From: Azonexus hydrophilus
Lineage (GTDB): Bacteria > Pseudomonadota > Gammaproteobacteria > Burkholderiales > Rhodocyclaceae
DNA: 64,000 nt
Assembly: GCF_001956855.1 (NCBI RefSeq)
Contig: NZ_MTHD01000002.1
Location: forward strand, 620,001-684,000
Reading direction: 5' to 3'
The notes under the pieces are model-generated. The model was not told where the DNA came from. It saw nothing but the letters and a program-made list of their open reading frames with translations, and made no database searches. Below are positions 30,582 to 39,162 of this stretch, in pieces. Both the position numbers and the translations under genes were made by a program. Each line of letters starts with the position of its first letter. Position 1 is the stretch's first letter.

Positions 30582-31256
30582 ATGCCGAACAACCCGCCGC
30601 GCCAATTAACGCTGGAAATCGTTTCCGACCTTGTCTGCCCCTGGTGCTTCATCGGCCTGCGCCGGCTCGACATCGCCATGGCAATGCTCGGACAAAAACA
30701 CCCCGATCTGGAAATCAGCCAGCGCTGGCGCCCCTTTTTCCTCAATCCGGATACGCCGCTGGAAGGAGAACCCTACCTGCCCTTCCTGATCAACAAATTC
30801 GGCAGCGAAGCTGCCGTCGAAGCCTTGTTCCAGCGCGTGCGTGACGCCGGCACGCCTTACGGCATCGACTACCGTTTCGAAGACATCCGCCTGCGTGCCA
30901 ATACCCTGCACGCTCACCGTCTGATCCACCGGGCACAGCAGCAAGGCGATGCGCGGCCGCTGGTCGAGCGCCTGTTCGTCGGCCAGTTCCAGTTGGGCGA
31001 ACATCTCGGCGATCCGGCAGTCCTCGCCAATATCGCTGAAGAATGCGGTTACCCGCGCGGCGACATCGCCAATTACCTGGCCAGTGACAGCGATAGCGAA
31101 CTGGTGCGCACCATGGAACGCGAATCACGGACCTGGGGCGTGCGTGCCGTACCGACCTTCATCGTCGACCGGCGGATCATGGTGCCCGGCGCTGAGGACC
31201 CGGCGATCCTCGTCGCAGCCATCGAACAGGCACTGCAAGCATCACCGGCAGCCTAA
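30582..31256 (+). CDS. DsbA-family oxidoreductase (FrnE-like)
   Basis: 224 aa cytoplasmic thioredoxin-fold protein. The CxxC motif is VCPWCFIG near residue 19, with the FrnE/2-hydroxychromene-isomerase-like helical insert and a C-terminal VRAVPTFIVDRR (cis-Pro loop). No signal peptide, so it acts in the cytosol, probably on disulfides or as an isomerase. The start at 30582 follows the inverted repeat by about 60 nt; an upstream in-frame extension was rejected because it reads through that repeat. Confidence 0.85.
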   Translation: MPNNPPRQLTLEIVSDLVCPWCFIGLRRLDIAMAMLGQKHPDLEISQRWRPFFLNPDTPLEGEPYLPFLINKFGSEAAVEALFQRVRDAGTPYGIDYRFEDIRLRANTLHAHRLIHRAQQQGDARPLVERLFVGQFQLGEHLGDPAVLANIAEECGYPRGDIANYLASDSDSELVRTMERESRTWGVRAVPTFIVDRRIMVPGAEDPAILVAAIEQALQASPAA

Positions 31257-32029
31257 TGCCGTGCTGCGGCAAGAAAGGCGTCGAGTAGCGGTGCGCAGTC
31301 AAGCAGCACCTGGTTGCCGTGATGGTGAAATTCCGGATGCCACTGCACCCCGCAGACAAAACTGCGCCCTTTCCATTTCAGCGCTTCGACAACGCCATCA
31401 CCCGCCGTCGCTTCGACGATCACGTCATGGCCCAGGCGGTCCAGTCCCTGGTGATGAATCGAGACCACGTTCCCGCCCGCCAGTCCGCCAAACCAGCGGG
31501 AAAAATCGCCGCCCTCGGTAAACTGGATGGCGTGCAGGTGGCGGTCATAGTCACTGTGCTCATGCGCGACCTCGCCGGGGCGCTGGGTCGGCAGATCCTG
31601 GTAGAGCGACCCGCCAAGCGCGACATTGATCAATTGCATGCCACGGCAAATGCCGAGCACTGGCTTGCCGACTTCCATGAACTCGTGCAGCAGTTCGAGT
31701 TCATAGGCGTCGCGCACCGGATCGCCGGCCCATTCCGGGCGTAGCGGCGTTTCGCCATAGGCGCGCGGACTGACATCGGCGCCGCCCTGCAGGACCAGAC
31801 CATCCAGATATTCGGCGTAATCGCGCAGACGGATGCTGCTGCGCATCAGAACGCCATCCTGCAGTACCGACGGCACCATCAGCAGCATTACGTCGCGCGA
31901 CTGGACCCACTGGGCAATCGACTGCTCGAGGACCTGCAAGGTCTTGGTATGAATTCCCCGGCTATCGGCCTGCGGGTGATGGATGCGGGCGGATAGCCCG
32001 ATCCGGAGGGGGCGTCGGCGAAACATCAT
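31253..32029 (-). CDS. Class I glutamine amidotransferase-like gamma-glutamyl hydrolase (PuuD-like)
   Basis: 258 aa peptidase C26 type. The nucleophile Cys is in [15 protein letters not shown] and the catalytic His in [19 protein letters not shown] is the family's early loop. Such enzymes cleave gamma-glutamyl amides. It follows a GCS2-type glutamate-cysteine ligase with an ATGA overlap and AGGAGG site, suggesting joint gamma-glutamyl metabolism. Convergent with the DsbA-family gene (4 nt overlap). Confidence 0.85.
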   Translation of the reverse strand: MMFRRRPLRIGLSARIHHPQADSRGIHTKTLQVLEQSIAQWVQSRDVMLLMVPSVLQDGVLMRSSIRLRDYAEYLDGLVLQGGADVSPRAYGETPLRPEWAGDPVRDAYELELLHEFMEVGKPVLGICRGMQLINVALGGSLYQDLPTQRPGEVAHEHSDYDRHLHAIQFTEGGDFSRWFGGLAGGNVVSIHHQGLDRLGHDVIVEATAGDGVVEALKWKGRSFVCGVQWHPEFHHHGNQVLLDCAPLLDAFLAAARH

Positions 32030-33147
32030 TGACCTCCTGCACGAAAACTGCGGACAGCGGCATCGATCATGCCCTGGTGGCCACCGGTCGCCGCATGCCA
32101 GCATCGCAATTCACCGGCATGATTTCCGGTCGTTGCTACCTGGCGCAGTTCAACCAGCGCCCGTTCGCTACCGAGCCGTGCCGCACAAGGCTCGATCCGC
32201 TGCAGCGTGGCCAGCACATCTTCGCGCAATGGCAGGCTGTCGCTGCTGCGCGGATGCACCAGCGTCCCGTCGAGCCCGAAACGGCAGGCCTGGAAACGGT
32301 TGTAGTTGTAAACCAGGTAATCGTCCTCGTGCGGCTCTTCCCGGTCCTCCAGCAACATCATGCACAGCGCCTGAAGATAGGCTGCCAGCGCCGCCGCCCG
32401 CTCGACCGTCAGCGGTGTATCGCAGACCCGCAATTCGATGGTGCCGTACTCCGGTTTTGGCCGGATATCCCAGTAGAAATCCTTCATGCTTTTGACGACG
32501 CCGGTTTTTTCCATCTTGGCGAAATAGCCATCGGCAAAATCATCCCAGCGCAGCAAAAATGGCGCCCGGCCGGACAACGGAAAAGCGAAGATCGAATTCA
32601 GGCGCGCTGAATCGAACTGCGTATCGACCCCCTGCAAAAAGGGCGACGACGCCGACAGCGCGATGAAATGCGGCAGATAGCGATTGAGCGCATGCAGCAG
32701 GTAAAGCCCTTCGTCGGCACTGGCACAGCCTATATGGACATGCTGGCCGAAAACCGTGAATTGCTTGGCCAGGTAACCATATAGCGCGGACAGTTCCCGG
32801 AAGCGCGGTTGGTCGAAAATGCGCTGTTCCGACCAGCGCTGGAACGGATGGGCCCCGCCGCCGCAGACACCGACATTGAGGCGGTTGCCGGCATCAACCA
32901 GGGCATCACGCATCTGTCCCAGCTGGGCGAGCATTTCGTTGTAGTTGGTATGCACGTCGGTCGCAATCTCGATCATGCTCTCGGTGATCTCCGGCTTCAC
33001 ATCGCCCGGAAAAGGTTTCTTGCCCAGCAGGAACAGCATGTCGGCGGCAGCCGCCGTGAGGTCGAAATCGGTGAGGTCGACCAGTTGCAACTCAAGCTCG
33101 ACCCCCATCGTCAGCGGCTTGCCCGCCTTGAAAGTTCCCAGCGGCAT
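32026..33147 (-). CDS. GCS2-type glutamate-cysteine ligase (YbdK family)
   Basis: 373 aa, ATG at 33147 with GGAGG just upstream. Family pattern: [11 protein letters not shown] at the N-terminus, [36 protein letters not shown]. These carboxylate-amine ligases make gamma-glutamylcysteine weakly, or another gamma-glutamyl product. In operon with the C26 hydrolase downstream and a Kef-like antiporter upstream (2 nt gap). Confidence 0.88.
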   Translation of the reverse strand: MPLGTFKAGKPLTMGVELELQLVDLTDFDLTAAAADMLFLLGKKPFPGDVKPEITESMIEIATDVHTNYNEMLAQLGQMRDALVDAGNRLNVGVCGGGAHPFQRWSEQRIFDQPRFRELSALYGYLAKQFTVFGQHVHIGCASADEGLYLLHALNRYLPHFIALSASSPFLQGVDTQFDSARLNSIFAFPLSGRAPFLLRWDDFADGYFAKMEKTGVVKSMKDFYWDIRPKPEYGTIELRVCDTPLTVERAAALAAYLQALCMMLLEDREEPHEDDYLVYNYNRFQACRFGLDGTLVHPRSSDSLPLREDVLATLQRIEPCAARLGSERALVELRQVATTGNHAGELRCWHAATGGHQGMIDAAVRSFRAGGQ

Positions 33148-33149
33148 GC

Positions 33150-34343
33150 TCAGCCTCCTTCCTCGCGCCCGGCCTCGCCGGCCAGGATCAGCGCTCGCTG
33201 CGTCGCCACCGGGCCGAGCAGTTCGAGCAACAACACCATGAGGCCAAGGCCGGCGACCTGGCTGAAGACATCGATACCGAGATGGCGGGTCTGCTCGATC
33301 AGCAGGATGGTGAACACCGACATCGGCATCAGCGCCAGCCCGGTCAGCGCGCCTTTGCGCCAACTGATGCCGGACAGTCGGGCAAAGGCGACGGTGGCAC
33401 CAATCTTGGTCAATGCCCGAACCAGCAATACCACCAGCGCCAGCCCTGCCCCCTGGGCGACCTGCGGCCACGACAGCGTCGCCGCCGCGAAGACGAAAAG
33501 CAGGATGGTCATCAGGCTGCCGAGCGCGCCGAAGCCGCGATCGGCACCGGAAAACACGATACGCCGGTAGCGGACGACCAGGCCGAAGACCAGCGCCGCC
33601 AGCATCGGCGAGAACTGCAACGAGTGCGTCAGCGTTACCAGCAGCAGCGTGGCGATGGCGAAAATCACCGTTGCATCGCCGCCGCCGCGATGCTGGCAGC
33701 GCAGCAGGGTCGGCACGGCAACGCCGAACATCGCGCCGATGCCGGCCGATACGCCGACCACGACCAGACTGTTCCACAAGGCCGGGAACAGGCCGCCGGC
33801 ACTGGTCAGCACCCAGTAGCCGGCAACGGCCTTGAACACAAGCACGGCAAACACGCAATTGAAGGCCGACAGGTGCAGCATGCGCTCGGTGACCTGACCT
33901 GAGCAGCGAAGCTCGTTGGCAACACGCAGGGCCGCCACCGGCGACGAGGACATCGCCAGCGCCGCCAGCAACAGCGCCGGCAGGTGTGCCAGCCCGAAGG
34001 CCCGGGCCACCAGCAGGACTGCGATGAAGGTGCCGAAAGCCTCGACCAGGCTGGTCACGGCCAGCCAGCGGTTGTGCCGTAGCCAGTTCAGGTTGATGCG
34101 CTGACCGAGTTCGAAGAGCACCAGTGCAATGGCAAAATCGGCCAGCAGCGCCATCGACGTCCCGGCCGGGTTCGGCAACAGGCCGATCTGGCCGGATGCC
34201 AGCGCAAAACCGGCCAGCGCATAGCCACAGACGCGTGGCAGTGACAGCCAGCGACTGACAGCTTCTCCGCTCAGCCAGGCAAGCGCGATGGCCAGTGGCC
34301 AGGCCATGGCAGCAAGGTGATTTCCAACAGCTTCAAGCATCAC
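33150..34343 (-). CDS. Cation:proton antiporter (CPA2/Kef-like membrane protein)
   Basis: 397 aa with about 11-12 hydrophobic helices and no C-terminal TrkA-N domain. [19 protein letters not shown] and [16 protein letters not shown] fit the CPA2 family core. It should exchange K+ or Na+ for H+ in the inner membrane. Kef systems are glutathione-gated, so the neighbouring gamma-glutamyl ligase and hydrolase make an interesting operon, although gating here is only inference. An ATG one codon in (34340) is an alternative start. Confidence 0.8.
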   Translation of the reverse strand: MMLEAVGNHLAAMAWPLAIALAWLSGEAVSRWLSLPRVCGYALAGFALASGQIGLLPNPAGTSMALLADFAIALVLFELGQRINLNWLRHNRWLAVTSLVEAFGTFIAVLLVARAFGLAHLPALLLAALAMSSSPVAALRVANELRCSGQVTERMLHLSAFNCVFAVLVFKAVAGYWVLTSAGGLFPALWNSLVVVGVSAGIGAMFGVAVPTLLRCQHRGGGDATVIFAIATLLLVTLTHSLQFSPMLAALVFGLVVRYRRIVFSGADRGFGALGSLMTILLFVFAAATLSWPQVAQGAGLALVVLLVRALTKIGATVAFARLSGISWRKGALTGLALMPMSVFTILLIEQTRHLGIDVFSQVAGLGLMVLLLELLGPVATQRALILAGEAGREEGG

Positions 34344-34464
34344 GACAACTCCCGTCCGGTTTGGATTTGTCCTGCGCGTTTTTTCAGCTTAGCGCAATTT
34401 TCTCCTGTCGCTCCAACCTTGTGATTGGCTATCATCGACAATGGTTCCTTCATCGAGACGAGAC

Positions 34465-34838
34465 ATGGACGCCCGATTCCTGGACGATTTCACGCCCGGC
34501 CAACGCTTTTGCACCGGCGGGATCACCCTGACCGAAGCGGAGATCATCGACTTCGCCTGGCGCTATGACCCGCAGCCCTTTCATCTCGACACCGGCGCTG
34601 CCGAACGCTCGCCCTACGGAGGCCTGATCGCCAGCGGTTTCCAGTCACTGGCGCTGTGCTTCCGGTTGTTCATCCAGAGCGGCATGCTGGCCGAATCGAG
34701 CATGGGCTCACCCGGCATCGACGAACTGCGCTGGCTGGCGCCGGTGCGTCCGGGCGATACCCTGCACTGTGCCGTCGAGGTGCTGGAAGTGCGGCCGTCA
34801 TCGTCAATCACCTGCTGCTGCGCCGCCCCGGCGCCTAG
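34465..34838 (+). pseudogene. MaoC-like dehydratase with internal deletion/frameshift
   Basis: The frame from the ATG at 34465 reads as a MaoC hot-dog dehydratase (FTPGQRF, DPQPFHLD, SPYGGLIASGFQ, GIDELRWLAPVRPGDTLH) up to VLEVRPS at 34799. It then leaves the family and runs on to 35007 through sequence antisense to dnaE2. In the -1 frame, beginning at 34800, the codons read IVNHLLLRRPGA and stop at 34838, which is the normal MaoC C-terminus. About 25-30 codons of the middle seem to be missing at the join. No product with the complete fold can be made from this copy. An upstream ATG at 34441 is possible. Confidence 0.75.
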
Positions 34839-37800
34839 TGAAAATCCCGGCTTGAGGTTTCCAGCCGCCCCAGCCAAGCGGACAGATCGACCAGCCGCTG
34901 GGCAACCAGATGGACAACGCCATCGGCGCATTGCAGTTGCCCATAGACGCCGAGCAGCGGTGCGGCGAGCAGTTCGCGCCGCTGTTTCTCGACCAGCGCC
35001 GGCCTGACGACGACGTTGGTCCAACCGGTTTCGTCCTCCAGCGTGACGAAGACGATGCCAGTCGCGGTGCCCGGCCGCTGGCGGCCGGTGACGATGCCGG
35101 CGACGCGGACCAGCGCCCGGTCGCCGCATTGTTGCAGTTCGCGGGCAGTGAGAAAGCGGCGCGCCGCCAACTGTGCGCGCAACAAGGTCAGCGGGTGCGG
35201 GCGCAGGCTGTGGCCGAGTTGGCGGTAATCGGCAACGAGGTTGTCAGCCAGCGTCGGCTCCACCAGCTCGGCCGCCGCTTCCGGTGCCGGCAGGCCGGCG
35301 AAGAGATCGCCCTGGACTGCCCGCCGGCCGCTGTCGGCAACCTGCCAGGCCGCCTGCCGGCGATGGCCGGCGAGACTGCGCAAGGCGTCGGCAGCGGCGA
35401 GCAGGTCGAGCTCGCGCTTGCCCAGGGCGCAGCGCGCGGCGAGGTCGGCGATATCGGAAAAAGGTCGTTTTTTACGGTCGACCGCAATATTCAAGGCAAT
35501 TTCACGGCGCAGGCCCTTGATCTCGCGCAGACCGAGGCGCACCGCGCCGCGCTTGTCACCCCTCTCCTCGATCCGGCTGTCCCAGTCGCTGGACGTGACA
35601 TCGGCAGGCAGCACGGTGACAGCGTGGCGGCGCGCATCCTGAATCAGCATTGACGGCGAGTAGAAGCCCATCGGCTGACTGTTCAACAGCCCGCATAAAA
35701 AAGCCGCCGGGTAATGGCACTTGACCCAGGCCGAGGCATAGACCAGCAGCGCAAAGCTGGCGGCGTGCGATTCGGGGAAGCCGTACTCGCCGAAGCCCTG
35801 GATCTGCGCGACGATGCGCTCGACGAAGGCGGCCGGCACGCCGTTCCCGGCCATGCCGGCGCGCAGCTTGTCCTGATAACGGGCAAGATTGCCTTTACGG
35901 CGCCAGGCAGCCATCGCCCGCCGCAGTTCGTCGGCCTCGCCGGGCGTGAAGCCGGCGGCAACGATGGCCAGTTGCATCACCTGTTCCTGAAAGATCGGCA
36001 CGCCGCAGGTGCGCGCCAGCACCGCGTCGATCGCCGGCGTGATGCGCTCGATGCGCTCCTTGCCCTGGCGCCGCTTCAGGTAGGGATGAACCATGTCGCC
36101 CTGAATCGGCCCGGGGCGCACCAGCGACACCTCGATCACCAGGTCGTAGTAGTTGCGCGGCCTCAGGCGCGGCAGCATGCTCATCTGCGCCCGCGACTCG
36201 ACCTGGAAGACACCCATGCTGTCGGCGCGGCAGAGCATGTCGTAGGTCGCCGCGTCGCCTTCGGGGATTTCACTCAAATTCTGCGGTCGACCGCAAGATT
36301 CGCCAATAATTGCCAGCATCCGGCGCAGCGCCGACAGCATGCCGAGCGCCAGCACATCGACCTTCATCAGGCCGACCGCGTCGAGGTCGTCCTTGTCCCA
36401 CTGGATCACCGTGCGCTCGGCCATCGCCGTGTTCTCGACCGGCACCAGCCGCGCCAGCGGCCCGCGCGACATGACGAAGCCGCCGACGTGCTGGGTCAGG
36501 TGGCGGGGAAAGCCGCGCAGTTGCTCGGCCAGCCACAGCCACTTGGCGACGCGCGGCGACGCCGGGTCCAGCCCCTGCTCGGCAAAGCGTTCCGGCATCT
36601 GCTCGCGCTTGTCCCACCAGGCGAGCGAGGCGGTCAGCGCGTCGATGCGGGCGATGTCGAAACCGAGCGCGCGGCCGGCGTCGCGCAGCGCGCCCTTGGT
36701 CCGGTAGGTGATGACGGCGGCGGCCAGCGCCGTGCGCTCGCGACCGTACTTTTCGTAGATGTAGGCGATGACCTCGTCGCGCCGCTCGTGCTCGAAATCG
36801 ACGTCGATATCCGGCGGCTCGCCGCGCTCCTTGGAGACGAAGCGCTCGAACAGCATCGCCGAGCGCGCCGGGTCGACCTCGGTGACGCCGAGCGCGAAAC
36901 ACACCGTCGAATTCGCCGCCGAGCCGCGCCCTTGGCAGAGGATGCCGGCGCCGCGGGCGAAACAGACGATGTCGTAGACGGTCAGGAAATAGGGTTCGTA
37001 GTTCAGCTCGGCGATCAGCGCCAGTTCGTGCTCTATACGTTCGCGCACCGCGTCCGGCACGCCCGCCGGGTAGCGTCGGCACAGCCCAGCCTCGGTCTCG
37101 TGGCGCAGCCACGAGGTCGGCGTGTGGCCGGCGGGGACGATTTCCTCCGGATATTCGTAGCGCAACTCGTCGAGCGAAAACGTGCACAAGGCCGCGATGC
37201 GCAGCGTTTCGGCCAGCAGCTCGGGCGAATAGAGCCGCGCCAGCCGCAGGCGCGAGCGCAGGTGGCGCTCGCCGTTCGGGAACAGCGCGTGGCCTGCCTC
37301 GAACACCGAGGTCTTCAGGCGCAGCGCGGTCAGCACATCCTGCACCGGCCGCCGTGCCCGCACGTGCATGTGCACATCGCCCGCCGCCACCAGCGGCAAC
37401 CCACAAGCCGCGCCGAGCGCCCGCAATTCCGCCAGCCGCGCCGCATCATCCGGCCCGGCATGCAGCTCGACGGCGATCCACAAACGCCCGGGAAAACACC
37501 CGGCCAGCCAGCGCCCATCCTCAACCGACGGCACCGCACCCGGCACCCACAGCACCAGGCAATCCGGCACCGCACCACTCGGTGAAACCGCATTGAAATC
37601 GTGGCGCTGCAAGCTGTAAGCACCCTTCTCCGCCCGCCGCCGCGCCAGCGTGATCAAGGCCGACAGATTCCCGTAACCCTCCCGGTTCTGCGCCAGAAAC
37701 ACCAGCTTCAGCCCGTCGACCGTGCGCATCTCGCTACCGATCAGCAAGCGCGGCGATTTTTCCAGCGCCCGAAACGCCTGATGCACGCGCACCACGCCAG

Positions 37801-37966
37801 CCAGCGAACACTCGTCGGTCAACGCCAACGCCGCATACCCCAACCCCGCCGCCTGCGCCGCCAGTTCCTCCGGATGCGAGGCACCGCGCAGGAAACTGAA
37901 GTTGGAGAGACAGTGCAGCTCGGCGTAATCGGGGAGCGCGGGAGGTTTGGTGAGGGGCGTGTTCAG
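34835..37966 (-). CDS. dnaE2: Error-prone DNA polymerase DnaE2 (start codon not canonical)
   Basis: About 1043 aa if begun at the CTG at 37966. C-family polymerase for SOS translesion synthesis with ImuA/ImuB. The PHP domain start YAELHCLSNFSFLRGASH, LTDECSLAG, the DIDVDFEHERRDEV polymerase Asp region, FGEYGFPESHAASFAL and the C-terminal OB part are present. The conserved PHP start lies at 37930-37840, upstream of the first usual start codon (TTG at 37843). Between it and an in-frame TAG at 38003-38005 I see no ATG, GTG or TTG. A CTG followed by AACACGCCC is the best candidate, possibly a mutated ATG. A LexA box lies 11 nt before that CTG. Confidence 0.85.
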   Translation of the reverse strand: MNTPLTKPPALPDYAELHCLSNFSFLRGASHPEELAAQAAGLGYAALALTDECSLAGVVRVHQAFRALEKSPRLLIGSEMRTVDGLKLVFLAQNREGYGNLSALITLARRRAEKGAYSLQRHDFNAVSPSGAVPDCLVLWVPGAVPSVEDGRWLAGCFPGRLWIAVELHAGPDDAARLAELRALGAACGLPLVAAGDVHMHVRARRPVQDVLTALRLKTSVFEAGHALFPNGERHLRSRLRLARLYSPELLAETLRIAALCTFSLDELRYEYPEEIVPAGHTPTSWLRHETEAGLCRRYPAGVPDAVRERIEHELALIAELNYEPYFLTVYDIVCFARGAGILCQGRGSAANSTVCFALGVTEVDPARSAMLFERFVSKERGEPPDIDVDFEHERRDEVIAYIYEKYGRERTALAAAVITYRTKGALRDAGRALGFDIARIDALTASLAWWDKREQMPERFAEQGLDPASPRVAKWLWLAEQLRGFPRHLTQHVGGFVMSRGPLARLVPVENTAMAERTVIQWDKDDLDAVGLMKVDVLALGMLSALRRMLAIIGESCGRPQNLSEIPEGDAATYDMLCRADSMGVFQVESRAQMSMLPRLRPRNYYDLVIEVSLVRPGPIQGDMVHPYLKRRQGKERIERITPAIDAVLARTCGVPIFQEQVMQLAIVAAGFTPGEADELRRAMAAWRRKGNLARYQDKLRAGMAGNGVPAAFVERIVAQIQGFGEYGFPESHAASFALLVYASAWVKCHYPAAFLCGLLNSQPMGFYSPSMLIQDARRHAVTVLPADVTSSDWDSRIEERGDKRGAVRLGLREIKGLRREIALNIAVDRKKRPFSDIADLAARCALGKRELDLLAAADALRSLAGHRRQAAWQVADSGRRAVQGDLFAGLPAPEAAAELVEPTLADNLVADYRQLGHSLRPHPLTLLRAQLAARRFLTARELQQCGDRALVRVAGIVTGRQRPGTATGIVFVTLEDETGWTNVVVRPALVEKQRRELLAAPLLGVYGQLQCADGVVHLVAQRLVDLSAWLGRLETSSRDFH
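35474..35488. repeat. Dispersed motif copy in dnaE2
   Basis: ACGGTCGACCGCAAT, flanked by TTTTTT on the left and ATTCAA on the right; encodes VDRKK in frame. Confidence 0.65.
36282..36296. repeat. Dispersed motif, full palindrome copy
   Basis: TGCGGTCGACCGCAA inside dnaE2: the complete palindromic form with A/T-rich flanks on both sides. Confidence 0.7.
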
Positions 37967-37976
37967 GGCAAGGCAA

Positions 37977-37992
37977 CTGTGTTTATATACAG
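37977..37992 (-). promoter_or_regulatory. LexA (SOS) box upstream of dnaE2
   Basis: CTGTATATAAACACAG on the minus strand: perfect CTGT-N8-ACAG with an AT-rich centre. It gives dnaE2 its own SOS control, separate from the lexA-imuA-imuB operon. Confidence 0.8.
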
Positions 37993-38092
37993 CTATCTTA
38001 CCCTAGACTCTGGGAACAGCGGAGCGTGCAAATGAGTCACCGGCAGCAAAACAGCGGTTACAGCCATTAAAGGCAGCCCCCTCCTCTGGCCG

Positions 38093-38147
38093 TTCCCCAG
38101 GTACGCTGCATGTTGAAGATGCAGCCGTTTGATCTTACACTGGGGAA
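38093..38147 (+). promoter_or_regulatory. Nested inverted repeats upstream of the outer-membrane gene
   Basis: TTCCCCAG (38093-38100) pairs with CTGGGGAA (38140-38147); inside it GCTGCAT (38105-38111) pairs with ATGCAGC (38119-38125). It could be a structured leader of the outer-membrane protein gene or the end of an unseen leftward transcript. 37993-38205 otherwise contains no gene I can support. Confidence 0.4.
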
Positions 38148-38205
38148 ATTGTCCTTCTTCGGCGCAAAACCTAGCTAAGTGTCTGAATAATTGGAGCAAG
38201 AGCAA

Positions 38206-38985
38206 ATGACGTCATTAACTCGATTCGTTGGGTTCGCCGTAGTCGTATCCACATTGCTAATTGGCAAAACAGGCATTGCAGCAGAGCTTGATTATTGGGA
38301 TGGTTACTATGCAGGCCTAAATCTCGGCGCTTCGGCCAGCACCGCCAAGATGAAATTCGACCCATCAGGAAGTTTTCTTGGCCCAACTGCCGCCGACATT
38401 GCTGATGGCAACTTTTGGAGAAGCAGTCGAAAACTCAAGTCCTCCGACCTAACGGGCGGCGTTCATGCTGGATATCAGCAAAGGTATGGTCGCACTCTCG
38501 TAGGCATTGAGCTGGATCTTAGCCAGCTTGGCCAGCGCGATAGCTCCTCTGTTACCGCTACCGTACCCACATCCGGCAGCCAGTACCGACTGGAACAACA
38601 AGTAGAGACCGACCTATCCATCAGTCTTCGCCCCCGTATTGCTTATGTACCGGAATCAGGCTCGGGAGATTTGCTGCTTTATGTCACTGGAGGTCTTACA
38701 TACACACGTGCAAAGGTTTTCCAGAAATTTACTCAACTTAACGTCGCTTACTACTCTGAGGGATTGTCAGATAGTCGATGGTTAGTCGGCTGGGTAGTCG
38801 GCGGGGGGATTGAGTACGCATTATCTAAGCAATGGAGTCTCAAGACAGAGTATCTATATGCCAATCTCGGATCCATCAAGAAAAACAATGCGAGTGGCAA
38901 TCCAGGTTTTGCAGCCTACACCACGAACAACCGAGTAGATCTGACCAACCATACTTTCCGGCTGGGGATGACTTACCGCTTTTAG
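38206..38985 (+). CDS. Outer-membrane beta-barrel protein
   Basis: 259 aa. Signal peptide about residues 1-26 (FVGFAVVVSTLLIGKTGIAA, cleavage before ELDYW). The mature part has alternating amphipathic strands and ends NHTFRLGMTYRF, with the terminal Phe typical of barrels; WDGYYAGLNLGASAS and LKTEYLYANLG resemble Omp25/opacity-type porins of 8 strands. Codon use and GC (about 50 %) are clearly lower than neighbours, suggesting acquisition. It sits between dnaE2 and imuB, opposite in strand. RBS GGAGC lies upstream of the ATG. After the stop, 38986-39162 is AT-richer and holds no gene I can support. Confidence 0.8.
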   Translation: MTSLTRFVGFAVVVSTLLIGKTGIAAELDYWDGYYAGLNLGASASTAKMKFDPSGSFLGPTAADIADGNFWRSSRKLKSSDLTGGVHAGYQQRYGRTLVGIELDLSQLGQRDSSSVTATVPTSGSQYRLEQQVETDLSISLRPRIAYVPESGSGDLLLYVTGGLTYTRAKVFQKFTQLNVAYYSEGLSDSRWLVGWVVGGGIEYALSKQWSLKTEYLYANLGSIKKNNASGNPGFAAYTTNNRVDLTNHTFRLGMTYRF

Positions 38986-39162
38986 CTGGTCGCTGGAATT
39001 TGTTAGATATATCTCCTGATGGCCGATTCCCGCTAAAGCACAACCGCCACCGCCTGATTGTGCAGCCATTATCTTTTTAGAACTCGGCTTTAACCTTTAA
39101 CCCAAACCCCGTTTATACAAAATTCCGGACATGCCCTCCCTGGCAATGGAAGCTTGCGCCAT

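Noticed and set aside
35714-37585. 623-aa open frame on the plus strand
   Set aside because: Antisense to dnaE2; Arg/Gln/His-rich nonsense composition.
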